Below are positions 15,705 through 23,725 of a DNA stretch of 32,611 nucleotides, piece after piece (position 1 is the first letter of the stretch; the number at the start of each line of letters is the position of its first letter). A model generated the notes under the pieces. That model was not told the origin of the DNA and made no database searches. It saw nothing but the letters and a program-made list of their open reading frames with translations. A program made the position numbers and the translations under genes. Source of the DNA: Candidatus Rikenella faecigallinarum (lineage in GTDB: Bacteria > Bacteroidota > Bacteroidia > Bacteroidales > Rikenellaceae); NCBI GenBank assembly GCA_019113395.1, contig DXHL01000031.1, forward strand, positions 1-32,611, read 5' to 3'.

Positions 15705-16892
15705 ATGAAAAAATACGACTTCGACACCTACATCGACCGAATCGGGACCGATTGTGAAAAATACGAAGACACCAAAGCCGTCTTCGGCACCGACAAAATC
15801 ATTCCACTGTGGATTGCCGACATGGACTTTGCCACCGCCGATTTTATTGTCGAAGCCATGGAGCGACGCATGAAACACCCCATCTTCGGTTACACGTTCC
15901 GTCCGCAGTGCTATTTCGATGCCATTCGCGGGTGGGTCAAACGCCACAGCGGTTGGGAAGTCGAAACCCCATGGATAGCCTTTTCGCCGGGCGTTGTGGC
16001 CGGGGTGACCTTCGGGATGCTGAGCTGCACGAAAGAGGGTGACGGAGTCGTTATCCAGCCCCCTGTATATCATCCCTTTGGGAACACCATCCGCAACAAC
16101 CACCGGACGGTGCTGAACAATCCCCTCATACAAGCCCCCGAGAGCGGCGAATACCGTATTGATTTCGACGACCTGGACAAGAAACTGGCTCAGGCCAAGG
16201 CCTTTATCCTCTGCAACCCGCATAACCCCACGGGACGCGTCTTTACGCGTGAGGAGCTGCTGCGCATGGGTGAGTTGTGCCGCAAACACAACGTAACGAT
16301 ACTCTCGGATGAAATCCACTGCGACTTTATCTACGCCCCCCACGAACACATCCACATCGCCTCGTTGAACGAAGACCTGGCCAATCGAACCATTACCCTG
16401 ATAGCCCCCAGCAAGAGTTTTAACGTGGCGGGATTTTCGACCGCCGTGGCCATTATTCCCAGTCCCGAGTTGCGGGCGGCATACCAAACGGAAATGGACA
16501 AACTGCATATCGAGAACGGAAATATTTTCGGATCTGTGGCCCTGAAAACCGCTTTTGAACAGGGCGACGAGTGGATGCGCCAACTGCTGGAGTATCTGCA
16601 GGGCAATGTCGATTTTGTGTACGACTTTATGACCGCTCACATACCTTCAGTACACTGTTACAAACCCGAATCGACCTTTCTGATGTGGTTGGATTTCCGC
16701 AGTTGGGGAATGAACCAGCAGGAGTTGAACCGTTTTCTGGTCGAAGAGGCCGGACTGGGTCTGGGCGACGGCTCGGTATACGGGGTTGAAGGAATCGGGT
16801 TCCAACGCCTGAATATCGGTACGCCGCGGTCGGTATTGAGGCGGGCGCTGAACCAACTGCTCGAGGCGGCAAAAAAACACGGATGGGCCTAA
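15705..16892 (+). CDS. patB: MalY/PatB family PLP-dependent C-S lyase (cystathionine beta-lyase type)
   Basis: A 395-aa fold-type I PLP enzyme. The N terminus has IPLWIADMDF, the MalY/PatB hallmark, then IFGYTFRP. The phosphate and ring contacts are in ILCNPHNPTGRVF and LSDEIHCDFIY (Asp pairing with the PLP nitrogen). The Schiff-base Lys is in LIAPSKSFNVAGFS. The C-terminal domain has FLMWLDFR and RLNIGTPRSVL, with the Arg that binds substrate carboxylate. Such enzymes cleave cystathionine or cysteine S-conjugates to pyruvate, ammonia and a thiol. It is monocistronic, with its own promoter and a strong terminator. Family is certain; cystathionine as physiological substrate is inferred. Confidence 0.92.
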   Translation: MKKYDFDTYIDRIGTDCEKYEDTKAVFGTDKIIPLWIADMDFATADFIVEAMERRMKHPIFGYTFRPQCYFDAIRGWVKRHSGWEVETPWIAFSPGVVAGVTFGMLSCTKEGDGVVIQPPVYHPFGNTIRNNHRTVLNNPLIQAPESGEYRIDFDDLDKKLAQAKAFILCNPHNPTGRVFTREELLRMGELCRKHNVTILSDEIHCDFIYAPHEHIHIASLNEDLANRTITLIAPSKSFNVAGFSTAVAIIPSPELRAAYQTEMDKLHIENGNIFGSVALKTAFEQGDEWMRQLLEYLQGNVDFVYDFMTAHIPSVHCYKPESTFLMWLDFRSWGMNQQELNRFLVEEAGLGLGDGSVYGVEGIGFQRLNIGTPRSVLRRALNQLLEAAKKHGWA

Positions 16893-16912
16893 CAATCCGT
16901 TAACAACAAAGG

Positions 16913-16955
16913 CATCGGGGTGTTTTCCACAAGGAAAACACCCCGATGTATTTTT
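16913..16955 (+). terminator. Intrinsic terminator of the C-S lyase gene
   Basis: A perfect 16-bp stem (16913-16928 with 16933-16948) and ACAA loop are followed by TATTTTT. This is a textbook factor-independent terminator, 20 nt after the stop codon. Confidence 0.95.
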
Positions 16956-16992
16956 CACCTGCCGCAAAGCTGTGTTTTGAAAAAATATAGAC

Positions 16993-17000
16993 TACCTTTG
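16993..17000 (+). promoter_or_regulatory. -7 element of the exported phosphodiesterase gene
   Basis: TACCTTTG is a perfect -7 box 48 nt before the ATG at 17049. A TTTG at 16976-16979 is too close to be a normal -33 element, so only the -7 part is supported. Confidence 0.55.
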
Positions 17001-17048
17001 AAGAGTTGATACTCCGAATTCGAAAACCAACCAAACTCTTCATTCCAT

Positions 17049-17954
17049 ATGCACCCCAAACATTATCTGACGGGGCTGCTGGCATTCACCGCAGTCCTGA
17101 GCAGCGGCATGACCGACACGGCCGCTGCCAAAGCACCCAAAATGAAACATGTCGTGATGATTGGCAGCGACGGATTCAGTGCCGAAGTGGTCACGAAAAA
17201 TCCCGGCAAGTTCCCCAATCTGGAACGCATGATGCGCGATGGCTCCTACACGCTGGAGGCTCGGTCCGTACTGCCCTCGTCGAGCGCCATCAACTGGGCG
17301 ACGCTGCTGATGGAGGCCGGCTCCGAAATGCACGGTTTTACGGAGTGGGGCAGCAAAACTCCTGAAGTAGAGCCGATTTACGTCAATCAGTGGGGCTTTT
17401 TCCCTGGAATTTTCGGCGAGGTGCGCCAGCAGATGCCCGAGGCGGTGACCGGGGTGGTTTACTCGTGGGACGGCATTGGGTATCTGTTTGAGAAAGATGC
17501 GGTTGATTATGCTCTCTCAACCGACAGTGACGACGATGAAGCCACTCGGAAGTTTTGTGCTTTCCTGAAAGAGAAACAACCCACGCTGGCCTTTATCCAC
17601 CTGGCACAGCCCGACGGAGCGGGACACAGCATCGGCTGGATGACCCCCGAATATGTGGCAGCCTGTCAAAAGATAGACTCACTGGTTGGGGTGATTTACG
17701 ACTGCGTGCAGCAACACATGGACCCCAAATCGACAGCGGTGATATTCACGTCGGACCACGGCGGCAAGGGGATGGTTCACGGCGGTAAGACGATGGTCGA
17801 AATGGAGACCCCCTATGTGATTGTAGGTCGCGGGATTCCTGCCAACCAGCCTATCGAACGCATCGTCATGCGGTATGACAACGCTCCCACCATCGCTCAC
17901 CTGCTGAGACTGAAAGCCCCGGAACAGTGGTACGGCAAATCGGTGCTGCGGTAA
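17049..17954 (+). CDS. Exported alkaline-phosphatase-superfamily phosphodiesterase
   Basis: A 301-aa periplasmic or surface enzyme of the type I phosphodiesterase/nucleotide pyrophosphatase group. Residues 1 to about 27 are a signal peptide. The two-metal site is complete: GSDGFSA (Asp), a Ser-rich nucleophile loop LPSSSAINWATL, QPDGAGHSIGW (Asp and His), TSDHGGKG (Asp-His) and MVHGG (His). Nucleotide pyrophosphatases usually carry Thr as nucleophile; here the loop offers Ser, as in several Bacteroidetes homologues. At about 300 aa it is a minimal version of the fold. The substrate is not evident. It is flanked by its own promoter and a terminator, so monocistronic. Confidence 0.87.
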   Translation: MHPKHYLTGLLAFTAVLSSGMTDTAAAKAPKMKHVVMIGSDGFSAEVVTKNPGKFPNLERMMRDGSYTLEARSVLPSSSAINWATLLMEAGSEMHGFTEWGSKTPEVEPIYVNQWGFFPGIFGEVRQQMPEAVTGVVYSWDGIGYLFEKDAVDYALSTDSDDDEATRKFCAFLKEKQPTLAFIHLAQPDGAGHSIGWMTPEYVAACQKIDSLVGVIYDCVQQHMDPKSTAVIFTSDHGGKGMVHGGKTMVEMETPYVIVGRGIPANQPIERIVMRYDNAPTIAHLLRLKAPEQWYGKSVLR

Positions 17955-17982
17955 GCATTGGTTTCCCATCCCTCCCAAAAAG

Positions 17983-18020
17983 AAAGCGGGCCGAACACTG
18001 GATAGTGTTCGGCCCGCTTT
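17983..18020. terminator. Bidirectional terminator between phosphodiesterase and NagB-like genes
   Basis: Perfect 17-nt arms (17983-17999 and 18004-18020) with a GGAT loop; AAA and TTT at the feet give a short U tract on either strand. Placed between convergent stops at 17954 and 18057. Confidence 0.88.
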
Positions 18021-18056
18021 TGCTACTTACCGACTGAGCGTCAGAGAGAGGCGGAG

Positions 18057-20000
18057 TTAAAAAATCGGGTATTTCACGAATACCTCAATGGCCTGATACT
18101 CAGCCATACCCAGTTTGTCATAGAGTTGCGCCGTAGCCTGGGTACGGTCTTCGGCACGTTCCCAGAACTCACGTTTGTCATCTCCCGGGAAGGGCACAAT
18201 GTCCTTCTGCGACAGGTGACGGTAGATGGCGTGACGTTTTTTAATCACCTCATCCGGACTCAGCGGCACCGCCATATCCACCATATCCAAATCCCACTCT
18301 TGCCAAGCCCCGCGATAGAGCCACATCACACAGTCATTCAACCACTTGTCACCCTGTTGTTTGATTTGGTTCACCGCTTCGAGCACAATCTCGATGCAGA
18401 CACGGTGCGTACCGTGCGGGTCCGAGAGGTCACCTGCGGCGTAAATCTGATGCGGTTGAATCTTCCGCAACAGGTCAATCACAATATCAATGTCGGCCTG
18501 CGAAATGGCCCCTTTCTTCACCGAACCGGTTTCGTAGAAGGGCAGGTTCAGGAAGTGTACATTCGTGTCGTCATTCAGACCGAAGCTGCGGTCGGCGGCA
18601 CGTGCCTCGCCACGACGGATAGCCCCTTTGATTTGGCGCAGTTCGAGCGGTTCGGGCTGTCCTTTCACTTTGCTCTGAATCAGTTTCTTGAAGTGTTCGT
18701 ATTTATTTTCGAAACCGCATTCGCGCGCCGTATCGAGCGTCTGAAGTACCACATCGTCGTGCACGGCGATGTTCCCCGAAGTCTGATAGGCCACGTGCAC
18801 ATCATGCCCCTGGTCTGCCAGACGAATGAAGGTACCCCCCATGGAAATCACGTCGTCATCGGGGTGCGGGCTGAAGATAACCACCCGTTTGGGGAAGGGG
18901 AACGAACGAGCCGGACGCGTCGAGTCGTCGGCATTGGGCTTACCGCCCGGCCATCCCGAGATAGTGTGTTGCAGGTCGTTGAAAACCTGAATATTAATCT
19001 TGTCGTAGGTCAGCCCCGTTTCATCTATCAGCTGTCCCAGACTGTTGTCGATGTAGTCTTGGTAGGTGACTTTCAGAATCGGTTTTTTCACCTTCTGGCA
19101 GAGCCACAGCACCGCTTTCCGAATAAACCGATTGGTCCATATGCAACTGCCCACCAGCCACGGAGTTGCCACACGGGTCAGGTGCGATGCGGCATCTTCG
19201 TCGAGGACCACTTCCACATTTTCATGATTTTGGAGGTAGGATGCCGGTACGCCGGACTCTACATCGCCTTCCACCACTTTAGCGGCCACTTCCGACTTGT
19301 CTTCGCCCCAGCCAATCAGAATCACACGTTTGGCCTGCATGATGGTGGCAATCCCAATGGTCAGCGCGCGTGTCGGCACGTTTTCAATCCCGTAGAAGGA
19401 CGATGCCACCAATTTACGCGAAGCATTACTCAAGGCCACCACACGGGTACGGGTATTCTGATAGGTTCCGGCCTCGTTCAGGGCAATCTGTCCCTGGTCG
19501 CCCATCCCGAGCAGCATGATATCGATACCGCCAGCTGCCTGGATAGCCGCTTCGTACTGACGGCAGTGTTCGGTCACCTGGTCAGCCGGCACCGTACCGT
19601 CAAGCATGTGTACCTGCGAAGCAGGAATATCCACCTGGTTAATCAACTCTTCGTACAGCGAGTAGGTGTAACTCTGCTGTTCGGCGGGGTTAATCGGGTA
19701 GAATTCAAAGAGCGTAAAGAAGATAACATTTTTGAAGCTCAAGCCTTCGGTTTTGTGTCGTTTGACCAGTTCCCGATAGACTCCGATAGGCGATTTACCG
19801 GCCGTAAGAGCCAATACACATTTTTCACCCGCAGCCGCTTTGGCCTTGATGGTTTCGGCAATCTCAGCGGCTACATGACAAGCCCCCTCTTCGGCCGTAG
19901 CCGCGATATGGGTCGGGATACGTTCGAACCGCGTGATGATATCGAGCGGTTCGGCCCCGGGTTTGAGGCCCCCTTCGGTTTTGAGTTTGTAGTTACTCAT
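18057..20000 (-). CDS. NagB-like (glucosamine-6-phosphate deaminase-like) and PIG-L deacetylase fusion protein
   Basis: A 647-aa two-domain cytoplasmic protein, resembling the Bacteroides glucosamine-6-phosphate deaminase-like proteins (for example BT_0258). Residues about 25-290 have the NagB fold (LALTAGKSPIGVY, phosphate loop). The catalytic positions are altered: the Asp of the DEY motif is F98 in FTLFEF, and the DGHxAFNE loop reads GDQGQIALNE (Q169, Q171, with E176 kept). Residues about 370-647 are a PIG-L/LmbE deacetylase with intact SPHPDDDV (H379, D381, D382) and SDPHGTHR (H529, H532) metal motifs. So the C-terminal domain is probably an active amidohydrolase on an amino sugar, while the first may bind rather than deaminate. 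It begins 8 nt after ddl. The ATG at 20000 is chosen; the longer frame reads back into ddl. Confidence 0.88.
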   Translation of the reverse strand: MSNYKLKTEGGLKPGAEPLDIITRFERIPTHIAATAEEGACHVAAEIAETIKAKAAAGEKCVLALTAGKSPIGVYRELVKRHKTEGLSFKNVIFFTLFEFYPINPAEQQSYTYSLYEELINQVDIPASQVHMLDGTVPADQVTEHCRQYEAAIQAAGGIDIMLLGMGDQGQIALNEAGTYQNTRTRVVALSNASRKLVASSFYGIENVPTRALTIGIATIMQAKRVILIGWGEDKSEVAAKVVEGDVESGVPASYLQNHENVEVVLDEDAASHLTRVATPWLVGSCIWTNRFIRKAVLWLCQKVKKPILKVTYQDYIDNSLGQLIDETGLTYDKINIQVFNDLQHTISGWPGGKPNADDSTRPARSFPFPKRVVIFSPHPDDDVISMGGTFIRLADQGHDVHVAYQTSGNIAVHDDVVLQTLDTARECGFENKYEHFKKLIQSKVKGQPEPLELRQIKGAIRRGEARAADRSFGLNDDTNVHFLNLPFYETGSVKKGAISQADIDIVIDLLRKIQPHQIYAAGDLSDPHGTHRVCIEIVLEAVNQIKQQGDKWLNDCVMWLYRGAWQEWDLDMVDMAVPLSPDEVIKKRHAIYRHLSQKDIVPFPGDDKREFWERAEDRTQATAQLYDKLGMAEYQAIEVFVKYPIF

Positions 20001-20008
20001 GACGTTGG

Positions 20009-21022
20009 TTATTTTGATGTTTCGTTGATAAGCATGGTAAAGGCATCCTGCATGGTCAGCCCCGCAGCACGCCACTGTTGGGGTACGATACTGGCGGCGC
20101 TCATTCCGGGAGTCGTATTGACTTCGATAAAGTAGGGGAGTCCGCTGGTTCGTTCAATGATGAAATCGACCCGCACGATACTCCGACACCCCAGTGCATG
20201 ATAGGCCGCCGCAGTAGCCCGGTTGAGCCGTTTGACGGTCTCTTCGGGCAGTTCGGCCGGGGTCACCTCGCGGCAGGCCCCTTCGTATTTCGCCTCGTAG
20301 TCAAAAAACTCGTTCGAGGAGACCAGTTCCGTTACGGGCAGTATCCACTCTTTACCCCCCGCCACCATCATGCCGCAGCTCACTTCGCGTCCATCCACAA
20401 ACTGTTCGAGCATCACGGCATCGCTCTCCTCGAAAGCCGCTTCGATGGCGCGGGTGATGGTCTCGGCGTTCGCCTCTTTGATTTTGGTCACTCCGAAGCT
20501 GCTGCCGCTGGCGTTCGGTTTTATAAAGAACGGTAATCCCAAGCGGTTTATGATATCCTGCGGGGCAGGAATCGGGTCACCGCGCCGCAGCAACAGTTCC
20601 TTGGCCAGATAAATCCCCTCTTGTTCTCGGAGCACTGCTTTGCAGAGCGACTTGTTGAAGGTAAGAGCCGACACTTCGGGCGAGCAGGTCGAGTAGGGGA
20701 TGTGCATCAATTCGAGGTACCCTTGCAGAATACCGTTTTCGCCGGGTGTTCCGTGGATTTCAATCAGCGCGTAGTCAAACCGCACAGGGTGTCCATCGGG
20801 ATGCGTAAAACTGAAGTCGTTCAGGTCCACCGGCAGTACGGCTCCTTCGGGCGAGGCATCGGTCGGATTGACGCGCCACGAGGTACCGCGCAACACCACC
20901 ACATAGGGTTCAAAGAGCGCACGGTCGAGCGATTCCCAGACCTGAGCGCCGCTTTTATAGGAGATGACGTCTTCGGAGGAGTCCCCTCCGACAATGACGG
21001 CCACGATTTTTCTCTGTGTCAT
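20009..21022 (-). CDS. ddl: D-alanine--D-alanine ligase
   Basis: A 337-aa ATP-grasp enzyme that joins two D-Ala molecules for the peptidoglycan stem peptide. The N-terminal site has VIVGGDSSEDVIS with the Glu that binds the first D-Ala. Then follow EIHGTPGENGILQGY, IPYSTCSPEVSALTFNK and the ATP-binding FIKPNASGSSFGVTKI. The C-terminal metal site is RVDFIIE and YFIEVNTTPGMS. Length and order are normal for Ddl. Start at the ATG 21022, beginning MTQRKIVAVI; the longer frame begins at a non-ATG codon. It leads a two-gene unit with the NagB-like/PIG-L gene. Confidence 0.95.
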   Translation of the reverse strand: MTQRKIVAVIVGGDSSEDVISYKSGAQVWESLDRALFEPYVVVLRGTSWRVNPTDASPEGAVLPVDLNDFSFTHPDGHPVRFDYALIEIHGTPGENGILQGYLELMHIPYSTCSPEVSALTFNKSLCKAVLREQEGIYLAKELLLRRGDPIPAPQDIINRLGLPFFIKPNASGSSFGVTKIKEANAETITRAIEAAFEESDAVMLEQFVDGREVSCGMMVAGGKEWILPVTELVSSNEFFDYEAKYEGACREVTPAELPEETVKRLNRATAAAYHALGCRSIVRVDFIIERTSGLPYFIEVNTTPGMSAASIVPQQWRAAGLTMQDAFTMLINETSK

Positions 21023-21042
21023 GACAATTTGGGTAAAGCCAA

Positions 21043-21058
21043 CAATCGCAAACGATTG
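21043..21058. repeat. Small inverted repeat upstream of ddl
   Basis: CAATCG and CGATTG flank CAAA, 20-36 bases before the ddl start. It could be an operator or a coincidence; no family of binding site is recognised. Confidence 0.3.
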
Positions 21059-21109
21059 CGTTGTGTGCCGGAAGTCCAAGCACCATACAAATTTATAGAT
21101 TTTTTATTA

Positions 21110-21117
21110 TATCTTTA
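21110..21117 (+). promoter_or_regulatory. Probable -7 element of the NMO-thiE-thiL-thiD operon
   Basis: TATCTTTA, a 7-of-8 match to TAnnTTTG, lies 30 nt before the ATG at 21148 inside a very AT-rich stretch. The short leader leaves no room for a TPP riboswitch, and none of its conserved motifs is present. Confidence 0.45.
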
Positions 21118-21147
21118 TCGAATAAATGACCAAAAACGGCACACAAG

Positions 21148-22104
21148 ATGAAAACAACTGTCACACAACTCTTTAACATCGAATATCCGATTGTTTCGGG
21201 GGGTATGGTCTGGTGCAGCGGCTGGCGGTTGGCGGCAGCCGTATCGGCAGCGGGAGGGCTGGGGCTGATAGGTGCGGGGTCGATGCACCCCGAGACCCTG
21301 GCCGAACACATTGCCAAGGCAAAGGCGGCTCTGGCCGGCAGCGGAAAGCCTTTCGGGGTAAACGTTCCGCTGTTTTATCCGGAGTTGGCACGGGTTATCG
21401 AGATATTGATTGCCGAGCGCGTACCGATAGTCTTTACATCGGGTGGAAATCCTGCTTTGTACACCGAACGGCTCAAGGCGGCGGGGATAACGGTTGCCCA
21501 TGTGGTCGCCTCGGCCCGCTTCGCCCGCAAGGCCGAAGCGGCCGGTGTGGATGCCGTGGTGGCCGAAGGATTTGAGGCCGGAGGACACAACGGACGGGAC
21601 GAGATTACCACCATGGCCCTGATACCGCAGGTGCGCGAAGCCACTTCGCTTCCGCTGCTGGCAGCAGGAGGCATAGCCACCGGGCGGGGCATGCTGGCCG
21701 CCATGGCCCTCGGGGCTGACGGGGTGCAGGTCGGAACTCGGTTTGCGCTCTCCGAAGAGTCCTCGGCACACGAGGCATTCAAAAAACTCTGCACCGAACT
21801 GGGCGAGGGCGACACCATGCTCTGTCTCAAAAAATTGGGTCCTGTTCGGTTGGTGAAGAATGCCTTTTACGAGCGGGTGGCTGCGGCCGAAGCGGCCGGT
21901 GCTTCGGCCGACGAACTGCGGGAGCTGCTGGGTGCCAAACGCTCCAAACGCGGCATTTTCGAAGGGGACCTCACCGAAGGAGAGTTGGAAATCGGTCAGA
22001 TAGCCTCATTGGTTCGCCGTGTGGAACCGGCTGAGGAGATTGTCCGCTCGATGATGGATGAATTCAGGAGTGCCGTTAACGATATGCGCACATGGGAACT
22101 ATGA
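21148..22104 (+). CDS. FMN-dependent nitronate monooxygenase / FabK-like enoyl reductase
   Basis: A 318-aa TIM-barrel flavoprotein. The opening IEYPIVSGGMVW and the AAAVSAAGGLGLIGAG segment form the first FMN-contact strands. EGFEAGGHNGRDEITTMALIPQV holds the His conserved in both nitronate monooxygenase and FabK, and LLAAGGIATGRGMLAAMALGADGVQVGTRF is the FMN phosphate-binding part. The two functions cannot be separated by eye; 'nitronate monooxygenase' is the usual label for Bacteroidales members. It opens a four-gene operon: its TGA overlaps the thiE ATG (ATGA at 22101-22104), so translation is coupled to thiamine genes. Confidence 0.85.
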   Translation: MKTTVTQLFNIEYPIVSGGMVWCSGWRLAAAVSAAGGLGLIGAGSMHPETLAEHIAKAKAALAGSGKPFGVNVPLFYPELARVIEILIAERVPIVFTSGGNPALYTERLKAAGITVAHVVASARFARKAEAAGVDAVVAEGFEAGGHNGRDEITTMALIPQVREATSLPLLAAGGIATGRGMLAAMALGADGVQVGTRFALSEESSAHEAFKKLCTELGEGDTMLCLKKLGPVRLVKNAFYERVAAAEAAGASADELRELLGAKRSKRGIFEGDLTEGELEIGQIASLVRRVEPAEEIVRSMMDEFRSAVNDMRTWEL

Positions 22105-22745
22105 GACGCGAAGCACTGGAGCTGTATTTAGTGACCGACCGCGCGTTGTCGCTCGGTCGGCCGCTCACCGAGATTGTGGCCGCAGCCGTTCGGGGCGGGG
22201 TGACAATGGTACAGCTGCGCGAGAAGGAGTGCAACACCCGCGAGTTTATTGAGCTGGGACGAGCCATACACACCCTGCTGCAACCGCTCGGGATTCCGCT
22301 TATTATCAATGACCGCGCCGACATCGCCCAAGTGCTTGGCGCCGAGGGGCTGCACATCGGACAACACGACATGACCTATCCCGATGCACGGCGACTGCTC
22401 GGCAATGAGGCGATAATCGGCCTGTCGGTCGTTTTCGACCGACAGGCCCGCGAATGCCTCTCTTACACCGACATGGACTACATCGGAGCCAGCCCGATTT
22501 ATGCAACCCCCACCAAAACCGACACCGCCGAGGCACTGGGATTGACGGGACTGCAAAGCATCCGGCAAATAGTAGGGGAGTCGCTGCCGATTGTGGCCAT
22601 CGGAGGGATTCATGCCGATAATATTCAACCCATTATCCGCGCCGGTGCCGACGGCGTGGCCGTGGTTAGTGCCATCTGCTCGGCCCCCTCGCCCGAAAGG
22701 GCTGCACGGGAACTGGCCGCAGCAGTGAAACAAGCGAAATCATGA
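22101..22745 (+). CDS. thiE: Thiamine-phosphate synthase
   Basis: A 214-aa TIM-barrel enzyme that joins HMP-diphosphate to the thiazole phosphate to give thiamine phosphate. Motifs in order: LYLVTDRAL, MVQLREKE, LIINDRADIAQVLGAEGLHIGQ, GLSVV, DYIGASPIYATPTKTD (pyrophosphate loop) and VAIGGIHADNI. Length is normal. Of two close ATGs, the one at 22101 is chosen because it makes the common ATGA overlap with the preceding stop. Its own stop overlaps the thiL start in the same way. Confidence 0.95.
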   Translation: MRREALELYLVTDRALSLGRPLTEIVAAAVRGGVTMVQLREKECNTREFIELGRAIHTLLQPLGIPLIINDRADIAQVLGAEGLHIGQHDMTYPDARRLLGNEAIIGLSVVFDRQARECLSYTDMDYIGASPIYATPTKTDTAEALGLTGLQSIRQIVGESLPIVAIGGIHADNIQPIIRAGADGVAVVSAICSAPSPERAARELAAAVKQAKS

Positions 22746-23722
22746 AAATCAATGAAATAGGGGAGTTTGGCCTGATTGGACGTATTGCCGATGCTTTCAA
22801 GCCGCTGATACCGAACGGGTGGGAGGGGATTGGCGATGATTGTGCCATGATACCCTGGAGCGATAACCGTTCCCTGTTGGTGACCACCGACCTGCTGGTC
22901 GAGAATGTCCATTTCCTGCGCAACCGAATTTCAGCCTACGAACTGGGGCTGAAATCGCTGGCCGTCAATCTGAGCGATGTGGCTGCAATGGGCGGCGAGC
23001 CCGTCGCGACCTTCCTCAGCCTGGGACTTCCGTCCGATACGGTGACCACCGAATGGAGCGACGCCTTTTTCGAGGGCTACCGCTCGTTCGGCGTGCCACT
23101 CCTGGGAGGTGACACCACCTCGTCACGCGAAGGCATTGTCATCAACATCACCGTACTGGGACAGGCTAAGAACAGCCATATCAAACGCCGCAGTGCGGCA
23201 CAGGCGGGTGATTGGATTGCCGTCACAGGCCCGTTGGGTGACTCGGCGGGAGGGTTGCAAGCCCTCTTGCAATCCCTCCCGCCCGAGGCCGACACCTCGG
23301 AACTCGTCCGCCGTCACCACCGTCCCCGTCCCCACCTGGCCGAAGGGCGCTGGTTGGGAGGACGGGCAGAGGTGCATGCCATGATGGACGTTTCGGACGG
23401 TGTAGCCTCCGATTTACAACACATTTTGCGGGCATCCTCATTGGCTGCGACGGTGAGTGTGCCCGAGCTTCCGATTACCCCGCTGCTGCAACGCGTTGCG
23501 GCACAGTACGGGTGGGATGCCGCGCGGATGGCACTCACTGGAGGCGAGGATTATGTCCTGCTGCTCACCGTCTCGGATGCAGGGCTCGAAAAGCTGCAAG
23601 CGGCCTATACGGCCCGTTTCGGCAGCCCGCTCCACTTAATTGGCCGCTGTGAGAACGGCCCGTCGGGTACCATCCGCTACCTCGGCTCCGAAGCACAATT
23701 CACCGGATTCAAACACTTTTGA
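22742..23722 (+). CDS. thiL: Thiamine-monophosphate kinase
   Basis: A 326-aa kinase that phosphorylates thiamine phosphate to the active coenzyme TPP, using ATP. The N terminus has GEFGLIGRI and IGDDCAMI, with the acidic Mg-binding residues, followed by LLVTTDLLVENVHF and KSLAVNLSDVAAMGG. Middle and C-terminal signatures are LLGGDTTSS, AVTGPLGDSAGGLQ, MMDVSDGVASDLQHI and ALTGGEDYVLLLT. This is the complete AIR-synthase-like two-domain layout. The start overlaps the thiE stop by ATGA, and thiD begins 3 nt after its stop. Confidence 0.96.
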   Translation: MKINEIGEFGLIGRIADAFKPLIPNGWEGIGDDCAMIPWSDNRSLLVTTDLLVENVHFLRNRISAYELGLKSLAVNLSDVAAMGGEPVATFLSLGLPSDTVTTEWSDAFFEGYRSFGVPLLGGDTTSSREGIVINITVLGQAKNSHIKRRSAAQAGDWIAVTGPLGDSAGGLQALLQSLPPEADTSELVRRHHRPRPHLAEGRWLGGRAEVHAMMDVSDGVASDLQHILRASSLAATVSVPELPITPLLQRVAAQYGWDAARMALTGGEDYVLLLTVSDAGLEKLQAAYTARFGSPLHLIGRCENGPSGTIRYLGSEAQFTGFKHF

Positions 23723-23725
23723 CCC

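Noticed and set aside
18126-20135. 669-codon plus-strand frame opposite the NagB-like/PIG-L gene
   Set aside because: Very long but a codon-bias shadow; the minus frame has clear NagB and PIG-L motifs, this one has none.
21061-21147. TPP riboswitch ahead of the thiamine operon
   Set aside because: The leader is under 40 nt after the likely start, and the conserved CTGAGA and ACCTGATCTGG elements are absent.
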